A stretch of 64,000 bases of DNA from Scylla paramamosain (GCF_035594125.1 NC_087161.1:6745001-6809000), one strand, 5' to 3'; counted from the first letter of the stretch, positions 1 to 17,016 are shown. The notes: generated from the sequence alone by a model not told the origin. Numbers and translations are program-made.

Positions 1-41
1 CTCCACGGCACTCCCCATACTGCTGGGGGTGCCCGTCACTG
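1..41 (+). CDS. SLC16-like transporter, penultimate coding exon (3' part)
   Basis: The window opens inside a coding exon. Reading from base 2 gives S-T-A-L-P-I-L-L-G-V-P-V-T, then the first base of a glycine codon at 41, followed by a GTGGGT donor. The split Gly codon is completed by GT at 1027-1028. The Leu/Pro/Gly run followed by G-Y-I-N matches the cytoplasmic-to-TM11/12 turn of monocarboxylate-transporter-like MFS proteins. The rest of the gene lies upstream of the window. Confidence 0.75.
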
Positions 42-79
42 GTGGGTGGCGGCCGACGCGATGGTGGTGGCCTGGGCCC

Positions 80-260
80 GTATTCTGAAACGCTTTGCTT
101 TCCCTCCAGGACTATTTTCAAAGGTCACATAAATGATTAACAGGGTTCTTAAGAATGCTTCTTTTGTTAACCTGTCACTAGAACTGTGATAACATGCTTA
201 AAAACCCCTTTAGCTTCAATTAGAGCCTGGAGGTGCGGGCAGAAATGTTTCAGAATAAGG
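80..260. mobile_element. Small TIR (foldback) element, 'GTATTCTGAAAC' family, copy 1
   Basis: The left end reads GTATTCTGAAACGCTTTGCT and the right end reads AGAAATGTTTCAGAATAAG, nearly its reverse complement. No coding capacity. The same ends recur at 7402, 11313, 30824 and 35407, so this is a dispersed non-autonomous DNA element (MITE-like). Confidence 0.65.
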
Positions 261-419
261 TCGTTGGTGTTTGCCTGGCTGTAGTGTAGCGTGTTTGAGT
301 CAAGCGTTGTTTAGTCATTAAATCGGTGTGATTTTTTATTCATCTCAGTCATTAAGTTGTGAATATTTGTGTTGTTCTGTTCTGTTGTATTTTGCTATCC
401 ATGTATTTGTCTGTATTCT

Positions 420-560
<141 letters not shown>

Positions 561-596
561 CAATAACATTTTGCGTTTCTATACATATGGTTAGTT

Positions 597-740
597 AGGT
601 TAAATGTAGATTCATTCAGTACATTATTTTCATTGATAATTCCTTCATTGTGTAGATCGTGATTTTTTTTTTCACATAAATAAATAGTCACTGTCTCGAA
701 ATTAGTAGGCTAGGGTTATTTCCATAAGAACCTTTTTTTT
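597..740. repeat. Dispersed repeat, copy 1
   Basis: A run ending in 'AAATTAGTAGGCTAGGG', then TATTTCCATAAGAACC, is shared with 55590-55745 and more weakly with 18958-19075. No coding capacity seen; probably an old transposon fragment in an intron. Confidence 0.5.
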
Positions 741-901
741 TCATATTTGCTTTGTTTATTTATTTATTGTTTGTTTGTCGCTGTTTTTCAGTCACTGGAA
801 GAATGTACATCAGGAGCCGTCAACACCCTCTCACTCACTCAGTTACTCACTTCGTTGTAGTCACTTCTGAATTACTTTTCGTGAGTGGTGCGTGCGTGCG
901 T

Positions 902-902
<1 letters not shown>

Positions 903-988
<86 letters not shown>
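903..988. repeat. (CT)n microsatellite
   Basis: 86 bp of pure CT repeat ending 38 bp before the splice acceptor at 1026. Confidence 0.97.
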
Positions 989-991
<3 letters not shown>

Positions 992-1026
992 GTAACCATA
1001 GCTAACGCCCACCCCTCGCCCCGCAG

Positions 1027-1955
1027 GTTACATCAACGAGAGTAACCCGAAGAGCGGCTACTTCTTCGCCAGCATCTTTCTGCTTGGCGGCGCCTCCTGC
1101 CTCTTCCTCCTCAACTACTTCCGGGAGCGTCTGTCCAAACACGACACCACGGTCTCCTTCACCACCGTGGACTCCCACCTCGCCCACGATCCCTACGCGG
1201 TGCCCCTGGAGAACGGTGGCGGCGGAGCGGCTGCTACGGGAAGCGCTGGGGCCTCTGGGAGCAACAAGGCGCCGATGGCTCCGCCGCCACAGCTCCCCAA
1301 GGCACCTGTGTGTACCTGCGGCGCCGACTCCAACGCGCCGCCGCCGCCGCCCGCCCTGCAGCTCCCAGGGCCTGGACAGGACCACGCCAAGGCCTCGGCG
1401 GCGCTGAACAAACTCGGCAAGACCATCTCCTTCGCCACCTCGGTGGACGTGGTGGAGCCCAAGCTGCGGCCCGAGCTGCTCACCTGCATCTCCGAGGAGG
1501 GGCTGCTCGATCACTACTACGACTACGTGGTGGACTGCGTCAACTCCTGCCGCCACGACGACTTCTGCAGTGAGCGAGGCAGCGTGGACGGCGAGAGAGA
1601 CGAAACCGACGACGAGGGTCTTGAACCCCGTCCTCGCCACCACCAGCACCAGCACCACCGCCCTCACGCCTCCCAGCACCCAAGGTTCCGCGTGCACCTC
1701 CCCCACGGCCGCCGCCTGGGGCAAGCCAGCGGCGTCAGCTTCAGCGAGCCTGAGGACCTGGCCAGGCTGGGCCAAGGTGGCTGCGGGAGCGGCCGACGAC
1801 TGGCCCACTCCTCGCCCGCCCACCATGCCCATCATGAATACACTCCCCCGCCCCTGCCCGCCCCGCGGCCCCCAATACTGCGCCGCCAGCCGCAGCCCGC
1901 CACCCGCCCGCGACGCAACATCACCGTGATAGAGGAGATGACCACCTCCGTGTGA
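1027..1955 (+). CDS. SLC16/monocarboxylate-transporter-like MFS protein, last coding exon
   Basis: The acceptor CCCCGCAG ends at 1026; the exon continues the Gly codon of the previous exon and reads to TGA at 1953-1955. The first ~20 residues (GYINESNPKSGYFFAS) lead into a hydrophobic last transmembrane helix (IFLLGGASCLFLLNYF), then a basic stop-transfer RERL. About 270 residues of cytoplasmic tail follow: Gly/Ala/Pro-rich, a block around the 'TISFATSVDVVEPKLRPELL' stretch, acidic DETDDEG, a His-rich HHQHQHH run, Arg/Pro-rich end, and a C-terminus MTTSV. The last four residues fit a class I PDZ ligand (S/T-x-V). The position of the last helix and the preceding exon suggest a plasma-membrane MFS transporter of the SLC16 type carrying monocarboxylates or related anions; the substrate cannot be read. 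The tail is much longer than in typical MCTs. Another MFS subfamily is possible. Confidence 0.72.
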
Positions 1956-3085
<1,130 letters not shown>

Positions 3086-3134
<49 letters not shown>

Positions 3135-3210
3135 AGCAGTTACCAGGTGTCGGCGCCCGCCATCCCAGACGAGCATAATACTTCCCCGTGTGTGTGTGTG
3201 TGTGTGTGTG
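3086..3210. repeat. (GT)n arrays
   Basis: Two GT arrays, 3086-3130 and 3188-3210, separated by unique sequence. Confidence 0.95.
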
Positions 3211-3673
3211 GCCGCATCAGTGTACAGGACAGCGACGTGCACCCCACCTGTCGTCTGGCGCGTGTTGGCGGTGTAACAATACTGTATGTACATTAGGTTG
3301 TCTTCATCGGGGAAACCACAAAAACCATCAGGCAACAATACACAAAACAGAAATAGCAATAATGAGTGTGAGTGTGAGTGTAGTAGTGTTCTGCAACCTC
3401 ACTTTAACTACACACTCGCTTCACTGCAACACCTCACCTTTACCGCATCATTCACTTGAGTATTACAGGCAACACAGAATTTTGGGCATAAATTTGAATC
3501 TGAAAAAAAGCTACAGTGGAAACAAAACACGTGAGAGTTGGAACGCTCGAATATTTATGGCAACAATGAATCAGTGTTGCCAGGGCGTGTTGCAACAGAT
3601 TTACAGACGAATTTATAAACTCGCAATACTGTGGCGGACTGGCGGCTTCTGCTCCCTGCTGTTACGTTACCAT

Positions 3674-3700
3674 CAGTTATTATTATTGTTCTTGTTGTTG

Positions 3701-3753
<53 letters not shown>

Positions 3754-3849
3754 GTTATTATTATTATTATTATTATTATATCATCATTACTACTAATAAT
3801 GTTACTGCTACTACTACTGTTTCTACTACCGCCACACCACCACCATCAC

Positions 3850-3880
<31 letters not shown>

Positions 3881-3960
3881 TACTATTACTACTACTACTA
3901 CTTCTATTACTACTGCTACTACTACTACTACTTCTAGTACTACTACAACTACTACTACTA

Positions 3961-4024
<64 letters not shown>

Positions 4025-4111
4025 AGCTGCTGATGCTGCTACTGCTGCAGCCGCCACTACTACTACTACTACTACTGTTGCTGCCACCACCACCACTACC
4101 ACCACCACCAA
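3674..4111. repeat. Compound trinucleotide array (ATT)n-(ACT)n-(CTG)n-(ACC)n
   Basis: A 440-bp run passes from ATT units through ACT/ATT mixtures to about 16 CTG units (roughly 3976-4027) and then ACT and ACC units. Homopolymer ORFs here (poly-Leu, poly-Ile, poly-Ala) are not genes. Confidence 0.95.
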
Positions 4112-4211
4112 AAAACTAGTACCCACCAAACTTTGAAACAAAATAAGAAACATGGAAAAAAAAGGAATTTCAGATACGCGTAGATGAGTCAGTAAATCAT
4201 ACATATAAATA

Positions 4212-4630
<419 letters not shown>

Positions 4631-4966
4631 ATCATCATCATCAGTACATTTAGGCGTTTTCATCCCCTCCTCCCTTCACCTGTGCGGCATTTGGCAAGCA
4701 TTCTACTGGTAATACTAATCATTTGCCACGCGCTTCAGTACCTGTGTTGGCGCGGCAGGGGGCAGGTGTATGTTCGTGAGGCTCACACCTGCCGCGCCAC
4801 ACCTGACGACTCGTGAGCCTGACGACTCGTGCGGTCAACCCGGCAAACGTTGACTTCCTGAACGTGGACATAAACGTTTTTTCTTGAAACTTTCGTGTGG
4901 TGTGTGAGGAACGGACGGTGTCTGTGAGAAAGTGATATTGGTTTCCTGTAGGTGCACACCTGTCAT

Positions 4967-4999
4967 TGTTGTTGTTGTTGTTATTATTGTTGATTATTA

Positions 5000-5097
<98 letters not shown>

Positions 5098-5160
5098 GGC
5101 TACTACTACTACTACGGCTACTAGTACTATTACTACTACTATTACTACTACTACTAATAT
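4967..5160. repeat. (GTT)n-(ATT)n-(ACT)n array
   Basis: A graded trinucleotide array; the unit changes from GTT to ATT to ACT along its length, with GGC interruptions near 5097 and 5115. Confidence 0.95.
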
Positions 5161-5276
5161 TGTGTATTTTCGAAGTGAGTTAATTTTTCATTAATTTCAG
5201 TATCATAACGTACATTTTTACTTCATTTTTCATCACCAATTTTTCGTTCTTACAATAATTTATTTGATTTATTTCC

Positions 5277-5277
<1 letters not shown>

Positions 5278-5355
<78 letters not shown>

Positions 5356-5493
5356 ATCATGTTCCAATTTCACTCCGTAGAGTTTTTTTTCTTTTTCTTA
5401 CTCATTTTCTATTTTTTTTCGTTTTGCACTTTTTTCTTTTCTGTTTTGGTTAATGCTCGGAATTTTCACTGTTCACCACAGGACAAGTCGCGC

Positions 5494-5549
<56 letters not shown>
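5278..5549. repeat. (CT)n and (GT)n arrays
   Basis: (CT)n at 5278-5354 and (GT)n at about 5500-5549, separated by T-rich sequence. Confidence 0.95.
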
Positions 5550-5553
<4 letters not shown>

Positions 5554-5626
5554 TAATTATTGTGGTGGAGTGGCAGATTATATACATGTAACTCATTTTG
5601 TACTTGCTCGTTATGGTTTAAAAGAA

Positions 5627-6150
5627 AACATCCCCTCATCCTCCCCTCCCTCCTGTTCTCCCCATTCTTCCCCACTCCTTTCCTTCCCCTACTTCCCTTC
5701 GCCATCTAAACATCATCCCTCTCCTTCCTATCTCTTTCTCCTCCATTCTCTCCCTATTCCAATCTTTTCTTATCCATTTTTATTTCCCATTCTTTCTCTT
5801 CACCAATCTCTCTTATCACGTATGTATCCTCATTCTCATCCCATTATTCCTCTTTATTTTTCGTCCCCCAATTTCTCCCATTATCCTGCTATCCTCATTC
5901 TTATCCCCCATTCCTTCCCTTCCCCCCATTCCTCCCATCTTCTATTCATATTCATTCTTCCTTAATTCCCATTTCATTACTCCTACTTACCTCTTCTGCT
6001 ATTCTTCACTCCCTGTTCATTCCCATTCTATTCCCCATTATCCTCCATTCCCCATTTCCATTATTTCTTCAGTCATTCCATTTCCTCATATTCCCTCTAT
6101 TCTTTCCATTCCCTCTCCTAATTTTCCTCCATTCTTCCCTTTTCCTATTC
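5627..6150. repeat. Long degenerate polypyrimidine tract
   Basis: About 520 bp almost without G on the + strand, built of irregular TCCC/ATTC/TTCC words (for example CCCATTCC, TCCTCATTC). It looks like a decayed TTCCC-type satellite rather than a simple dinucleotide array. The 131-codon Ser/Pro ORF here is a compositional artefact. Confidence 0.8.
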
Positions 6151-6187
6151 CTCTTTATCCGTTAAGAAACCCACACAGTAACCTTGT

Positions 6188-6188
6188 A

Positions 6189-6259
<71 letters not shown>

Positions 6260-6270
6260 TAATAATAATG
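6188..6270. repeat. (AAT)n microsatellite
   Basis: About 80 bp of AAT units with a GAT interruption near the end. Confidence 0.95.
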
Positions 6271-6783
6271 TCTAGCTGTGTTTGTATAAAGTCGAGAGTT
6301 TGCGGATGTTGTTTCGTTTTTGTTTTGATTTTTTTTTCTACACATATATGAATTTTTGAGTCCTTCGTGAGGCAGCGAAGACCGTGACGTCACCATGATA
6401 AAAAAAAAAACATTAAAATATATTTAAAAAAAAGCATCAGCTGGGACTAGAAGGAGGAGGAGGAGAAAGATGATAAACAAAGGAAAAAAGAAGTATATTT
6501 TTATAAAGTCCTGTTGTTGTCCGTTTGTTTGTTGTCTGTTGTCCTTCGTGGAGAAAACAAAATAATAGTAACTACACTACTGCTACATATTACTACTATA
6601 CTACATAACTATTAGTGCGTGAACCAGTGAATAATTAAGAAAAAAGTAATTAATTCGTAAGGTTTTCAAATACCGGAGCGATCGGTTTGTTGTGGTCTTT
6701 AGAAATTGTTGTGGAGCTCCTTAATCTTCCCTGACACGCCAAGTATCGGAGGGAAAGTTGTCACAGTGCGGGCCGTTCTCTTG

Positions 6784-7160
6784 GGTGTTTTCATAATTTT
6801 AGTGATAGCTTTAAGAAGAACTACATCGTCAGTCAGAAAAAAAAAAAAAACATCCATCTGAATTTCACTAACCATTCTTAAAATCTTTGAAAACTTTCCT
6901 TTAACAGGGTGTCTTCATAATTCTTGGGATTATTTTAATAAGGATTTTACATTGTCAATAGGAAAAACGCCCCTCAGAAGATGACCAATCATTTCCCTAG
7001 CCCTTGAAGGAGTTTTCAAGGGTGTTTTCGTAATTTTTGTGATAAATTTCATAAGGATTCTACATCATCTGTCAGAAAAAAAAACGTCCATATTAAACAG
7101 ACTAATTATCTCTGAAAATTATTAGAGCAAAAGAACGAAGCGTTTACAAGTACGGACTTG
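6784..7160. repeat. Triplicated ~115-bp unit related to the GTATTCTGAAAC elements
   Basis: The word G-G-G-T-G-T-(T/C)-T-T-C-(A/G)-T-A-A-T-T starts near 6784, 6904 and 7019, each followed by a stretch like TAAGGATT-TACAT and an A-run after GTCAG. The end, GAAGCGTTTACAAGTACGG near 7137, resembles the right terminus of the foldback family. Probably an internally amplified copy. Confidence 0.5.
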
Positions 7161-7401
7161 TAAAAGAAAAAAAAAATAGGGGTCACAAGGATAGATATAG
7201 TATTTTTAATAATCGCTCAGCAATTTAAGTTTACTCTTTAAAATAAATCACAATTATCTGCAACAGAAAAATAAGCGTTTCAGCAGCACGCTAAGGGTTG
7301 GGGATATGACAATGAAGTGCCCAGGTTTGCTACAAGAGAAAGATGGATAATGCTGGGGCTTTTCTAAAGACATGTTGGTGTTTTGGAAGCTGCCACTTGA
7401 G

Positions 7402-7620
7402 ACCATATTCTGAAACACTTTAGCGCCGCACAACCACTACTTTCAAAAGGCTCTAGATGAAGTTACACGGGTTTTCGAGAGTGATTTTATGGTTTCTAGT
7501 GACAGATTAACAATATTTCTACATAATTAACAGGAGAAATTCTCTTGAGAACCCAACTAATCATCTCTGTGGCCTTTGAAAATATTCGTAGTGAGAGAGC
7601 AGAGCGTTTCTGAATACGGA
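7402..7620. mobile_element. Foldback element, 'GTATTCTGAAAC' family, copy 2
   Basis: Left end ACCATATTCTGAAACACTTT; right end AGAGCGTTTCTGAATACGG. Internal words (GATTAACA, TTCTACAT, CAACTAATCATCTCTG) are shared with the repeat at 6784-7160. No coding capacity. Confidence 0.65.
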
Positions 7621-7866
7621 CCAGAGCCACTGCACGAGGATTCGGAGTGTGGGGAACATTTAGTTAACCCTTTCATTGCTCCGGTCGTGTTAACATTCAC
7701 TGGGGAAAAAAAAAAAAAATTGTATGCGTAAACGTAAATTTAGAGCGAACATGTCAGTTTTGTCTTTTCTAGACGACAGAAGTGTTTAAGAGACTGTAGT
7801 ACCAAATGAATGTCTAAACTTGTATTAGGTGATTATGAAAGAAAAAAATGTCCAGCATTGAAAGAG

Positions 7867-7868
<2 letters not shown>

Positions 7869-7926
<58 letters not shown>
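7869..7926. repeat. (GT)n microsatellite
   Basis: 58 bp of pure GT. Confidence 0.97.
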
Positions 7927-7928
<2 letters not shown>

Positions 7929-8094
7929 AGTGACTATTCCTGAAATATTCCGAATTTTTGTGAATATTCCATATTTTTACGAGGTGGTGTAGAGATCTTT
8001 GTGAACGTTCTGGTGTTCAGGAGTTTAAAGGAGAATTTCGAACCTTTTTAATGAAAGAAAAATTTGCAGTATGAAAGAAATCTAAGAGTTCCAA

Positions 8095-9080
8095 AATATG
8101 TATCAGTCCAGTCTCCGCCTAAAGAAAATGTTTGTAATCTCAGATTATTCCAGGCGAGTGAAAAGTTACTGTTATCAATACCGTAATGCTGGAGAACTGA
8201 AAGAATTGACGGCTAATAATACCAAATACTTTCGGATAGAAAAAGAAAAAAAAAGTGTCTATTCTTAATGTCAGAATACTAATTCGTAATACCGAAATTT
8301 TCGATTAAGTGAAAAATATGTTTACCTCATTGTAATACCAAATATTATGAAAAGATTTTTTTTTTATCCAAAATACCCCAAAAAAAATTATATTCTTAAT
8401 AGTACCAAAACTTCTGGATAAGTGAAAAATTGTTTGCTCGTAATACCAAAAATTATGACTGAGGGAAAAAAAAATCATTCGCAACACCAAGACTGCAGAT
8501 AAGTAAAGTGTGTTTATTCATCTTACCAAAAAAAAAAAAAAAAAATTGGATAAAGGAAAAAATGTTTGTTCGCAATACCAAAAATTGCCTCATAATTGGA
8601 AAAATCATGGCGGCACCAGTGTTGAACGAGTGAAATAAATGTGAATTTTATTACATCCGGAAAAGTTGTGTACATAATTAACACTTTAATTCCGTATAGA
8701 TAATAGAAATTAAACTGTGTTCCAAGTAACAAAAATAAAACAAAAATAAATCAAAAATATTTATATGTCTTCGTGACACTAAGAGTAAACTGAAAAAAAT
8801 AAATGTTATATTAAAGATCGGATAAGTGAGAAAATGTAAACGTTATAAATAAAAAAGAAAAAAATCTGATAAATCGAAAGTAAATGTGTCAACTTAGTAA
8901 AATTCCGGATGAGGAAAGAAAGCGTCACATACAAATGTCTTACCAATACCAGATTATTCCGGAGAAAGTAAGAAAGTGTCATTAATACCGAAAAAAAATG
9001 GATTAACTTTTAAAATGTGTCTTTTCTATATCACACTACTCCGGAAAAATTAAAAATGTGTCCTGCTAACAAAATTTTTA
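8095..9080. repeat. Degenerate minisatellite, ~40-50 bp period
   Basis: The word (G/A)TAATACC or a one-base variant recurs near 8285, 8331, 8397, 8440, 8481, 8519 and 8570, each usually followed by AAA, a GGATAAGTGAAAAA-like segment and a TGT(T/G)T run. Weaker versions continue to about 9080 (for example near 8945 and 8987). No protein coding is evident. Confidence 0.6.
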
Positions 9081-9382
9081 AAATGCATGGGTGAAAGAGT
9101 GTGAATGTAAAAGAAACAAAAGTAGATCTCTAGATAACTGAGTGTGCGCTGAAGACAACGTTGAACTCGTTTATGTGTCTTCGTGAGGCAAGTGACGGAG
9201 AGAAGACAAGGAGGAAAAGTATAGATATTAAAGACAATAGGATGAAATGCAAGAGAAAGAGGAGAAAAATAAGATAATATATGCCAGACTATAATTTTTG
9301 GAAAGGGGTGTAACGAGAAAAGAGGTGGGGGGGATAGGGTGGTAGGAAAGAGGGAAGCAATAATTACGAATAGATGAAAGAA

Positions 9383-9388
<6 letters not shown>

Positions 9389-9455
<67 letters not shown>
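9389..9455. repeat. (GA)n microsatellite
   Basis: 67 bp of GA. Confidence 0.97.
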
Positions 9456-9458
<3 letters not shown>

Positions 9459-9534
9459 GTGAAGTTCCTAAAATTGGAATGACTGACCGATGGAGTTTAT
9501 ATTAAATGTTACAAAGCTGCATTTACTACTACTA

Positions 9535-9545
9535 CTACATTATTA

Positions 9546-9606
<61 letters not shown>

Positions 9607-9684
9607 TATCATTATCATCTTCACCACTACCATCACCATCATTACTGCCTATTATTATTATTATCATTATCATCATTATTTCCA

Positions 9685-9752
<68 letters not shown>

Positions 9753-9790
9753 TGTTACTGTTGTTGCTGCTGTTGTTATTGTTATTGCAC
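9535..9790. repeat. Interrupted (ATT)n array
   Basis: Two blocks of pure ATT separated by ATC/ACC-rich sequence, ending in GTT units. Confidence 0.95.
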
Positions 9791-9956
9791 TAAGAAGCTT
9801 TTATCATATTTCACTACTGTTATCTGACGTTCTGTGTGACTTATTCAACAAACTTATCTATTTACTTGTCACTCTGTTTATTGAACTCACTTCGTCTTCT
9901 TTCATGGAATGTATTGAGAGAAGAAAAATGTCTTGTTAATGTATATTGCGTTGGAA

Positions 9957-9958
<2 letters not shown>

Positions 9959-10011
<53 letters not shown>

Positions 10012-10090
10012 CCTATAAACCAAGTGTGGTATTAATTTTTTATCTATACATTTATGTATTTATTTATTTATTTATTTATTTATTTATTCA
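9959..10090. repeat. (GA)n and (TTTA)n arrays
   Basis: (GA)n at 9959-10007, and (TTTA)n at about 10050-10090. Confidence 0.93.
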
Positions 10091-10264
10091 GTTAGTTAGT
10101 TAGTTATTCGTTTATACATTCATTTATTCGAATGCAGTATTTTCTGATTTTTTTTTTTTGCACAATTTTGAAATAATATAATCTGATTTTTTAAAGGTAT
10201 ATAAACCAATAGAAAGTCACAAGAAAATCAGTAACAAAAAGAATAAAATAAATGTGTCACATTA

Positions 10265-11312
<1,048 letters not shown>

Positions 11313-11573
11313 GTCTGTATTCTCAGTATTTTAACATACCTCCATTAGATCTAACAGGCTCCAAAGGAAGGTATCGGGATTCGCATTCGCAAGAGTATTT
11401 CTTGATTGTAGTGATGAGTTAATAAGGATTCTACATTATTAGTAAAAAAAAAAAAAAAAAAAAAAGCCGAATATTTTTTATTTATTTATTTTTTATTTAT
11501 TTATTTTTTTTTTTTTCATTTTGTGGCATTTGAAAATAGTCTTGGTGTGAGTATAAAGCGTTTAAGAATACGG
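11313..11573. mobile_element. Foldback element, 'GTATTCTGAAAC' family, copy 3
   Basis: Left end GTCTGTATTCTCAGTATTTT; right end AAAGCGTTTAAGAATACGG. Contains a poly-A/poly-T foldback (11444-11520) in the middle and the family word GTTAATAAGGATTCTACAT. Confidence 0.6.
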
Positions 11574-11898
11574 ACGACCTCGCTGAGACGTCTGGCCCGC
11601 GTCTGTATCCACACTGGCCTTTCCTATCGCTTGCTGAGGACCAATGACGCCTCAAACCAAGGAAGGAAACAGTGCATAGTGATTCCGATGTCCGTTTTCT
11701 GACGGTGGGGAGAGATGAACACAACACAACGTGAACCGTGATGGGCTGTTATGTTTGTGCTGTAGCATTTTAGGCATAAGGCGTGGTGGTATTGCAGGCA
11801 AAAATGAGATAATGTGTTGGATAAGATTGATGTTGACATAGGAAGTGAAGACTGAAGAGGAAAAGGTGTGTGTGTGTGTGTGTGATCCTTCAAGTTTC

Positions 11899-12530
<632 letters not shown>

Positions 12531-12661
12531 TGGAAGGTGTCGGCGTGTCTGTAAAACGACGAAAGACAATCAGACAACGGTGGCGCAGGTCAAGATTTAA
12601 TTAAGCAGTTCAGGGAGATTTGTTTCGCATCCCTTTGAATGATGTTGCAAGTCACTGAAGG

Positions 12662-12664
<3 letters not shown>

Positions 12665-12713
<49 letters not shown>
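12665..12713. repeat. (CA)n microsatellite
   Basis: 49 bp of CA. Confidence 0.97.
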
Positions 12714-12717
<4 letters not shown>

Positions 12718-13079
12718 TATTTCCTCCTAATGTTGTTAAACAAATCTTCGTTATGCATTCGTCCTAAGCCTGTATTCGGCCACATGTCCTAAGAGAGCCT
12801 ATACTAAATAACGGATAATAGGATATTGTAAGTGAACCAAGATTCGAAACCATGAGCAAAGAAGCAGTCTGAGTGGAGGGAAACGAGCAGTGATTAAGTA
12901 ATCACTGGAAAGCAAATTAAATACTGTTGAGGATTCCATAAAATATATTACGTAACGTTTCATTACTGGTTCAAGAAATTGCTGTGCTTGACCACTACAG
13001 CTAAGCGTCAACTAAGCATGTGATTTTCTCCCTCTAGTTTATTCCTGTTTTTTTTTTAACTACAGTACCTCTTTACCTC

Positions 13080-13300
13080 TCTCCCTCTCTCCCTCACTCA
13101 CTCCCTTATTCCTCCTCCTCCTCCTTTCCTCTTCTCCTTACTTCTCCTTTCCTTCTTTCTTTCTTTCTGTCTTCTTTTTTTTTTCTTTTTCTTCTTCTTC
13201 TTCTTTTCTCCTCCTCCTCCTCCTCCTCCTCCTCCTCCTCTTCCTCCTCCTTTTCCTCTTCCTTCTCTTCCTCTTCCTCTTCCTCCACCTCCTCCTACAG
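13080..13300. repeat. Polypyrimidine tract (TCC/CTT rich)
   Basis: About 220 bp of C/T-only words (CTCC, TTCT, TCC runs). The Glu/Arg/Lys-rich minus-strand ORFs are artefacts. Confidence 0.9.
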
Positions 13301-13717
13301 TTGTTAGACACCTTACACCAGTCAACCCACATCACTGTCAGCCCACGAGTGGCAAACATAGTTCGATATAACAATAGGTAATAGGTTAAAGGCGAGATCA
13401 TCCAGGTAACGTGGTGGGGCGGGAGGAAGCCGTCACTGGCGATCCCCGTCACCTGCCCGTCAAGTCACCACCAACACCACCTTGAAATATGGAAATGTAA
13501 AATGACAACAGTCCCTGGTTGTAAAATGTATCAAGGCCAGAAATAGTACATATACCTCGAAATTATGATACGAAAGATGAAACCATTCCTCAGCGCGATC
13601 CTACAAAACAATGTAAGAAAAAATTGCAGACATAAGAAAAGAAAAAAATATTACAAGAGAAAATGCTAACATTTCTACAAATATTATACTGAATGAAAAT
13701 ACAGATCTTCCGTGGAT

Positions 13718-13720
<3 letters not shown>

Positions 13721-13806
<86 letters not shown>
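13721..13806. repeat. (GA)n microsatellite at the LINE 3' end
   Basis: 86 bp of GA immediately followed by the poly-T (poly-A on the - strand) of the LINE copy, so the element probably inserted into or next to this array. Confidence 0.95.
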
Positions 13807-13809
<3 letters not shown>

Positions 13810-14393
13810 TTTTTTTTATGTAGGAGGGACACCGGCCAAAAGCAACAAAAAAAAAAAAAAAAAAAAGCCCACTGAGATACCGGTCCCCGAATAGGGTCCA
13901 AAGCGGAAGTCAAGAATTGAAGGATAAGTGTCTTGAAACCTTCCTCTTGAAGGAATTCAAGTAGTACGAAGGTGGAAATACAGAAGCAGGCAGGGAGTTC
14001 CAGAGTTTACCAGAGAAAGGGATGAATCATTGAGAATACTGCTTAACTCTTGCATTAAAGAGGTGGACAGAATAGGAATGAGAGGAAGAAGAAAGTCTTA
14101 TGCAGCGAGGCCGCGGGAGGAGGAGAGGCATGCAGTTAGCAAGATCAGAAGAGCAGTTAGCATGAAAATAACGGGAGAAGATAGCAAGATTGCGGCGATG
14201 AGAAAGAGGCTGGAGACAGTTAAAGAAGAGTAGTTGATGAGACGAAAAGCTTTTGATTCCACCCTGTCTAAAAGAGCAGTATGAGTGGAATCCCCCACCC
14301 TCCCAATACATGTGAAGCATATTCCGTACATGGACGGATAAGGCCCTTGTACAGAGTTAGCAGCTGGAGGGGTGAGAAAAACTGGCGGAGACA
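13807..14393 (-). mobile_element. 5'-truncated non-LTR retrotransposon (LINE) tail
   Basis: On the minus strand this runs from ACTGGCGGAGA-side sequence down to CTCCTACATAAAAAAAAA. It matches the 3' part of the copies at 56980-58998 and 36925-37165 closely (for example GTTCCAGAGTTTACCAGAGA). The coded fragments are the post-RT C-terminal region (FFSPLQLLTLYKGLIRPC, then RHN-type motifs). Only the last ~590 bp are present, the usual signature of incomplete target-primed reverse transcription. Frames are broken. Confidence 0.85.
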
Positions 14394-16760
<2,367 letters not shown>

Positions 16761-17016
16761 ACAACTGAGCTCTAGATCACTGATCTGGATCTGGGTCTGA
16801 TCTGGATTCGCTCGGGGTAAAAAGAACGCTCGCGGCCATTACTGACCAAAACAATGACAACACAAGCATATCACTACCCAGCAGTTACAAACGGCAGACT
16901 GTTGATGCTCACCACTGTGCTCTTAATATATAGCTTATCCTTGTGTGACGCGACGTGATGTGACGGTGAAGTGAATGGTGGCCACAAGAAGAAGAAGAAG
17001 AAGACTTGTTTATATG

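Noticed and set aside
5570..5965. 131-codon Ser/Pro/Phe ORF
   Set aside because: Lies in the polypyrimidine tract and follows its composition.
8000..9100. CRISPR-like array
   Set aside because: Eukaryotic context, no exact repeats and no unique spacers of constant length; it is a degenerate minisatellite.
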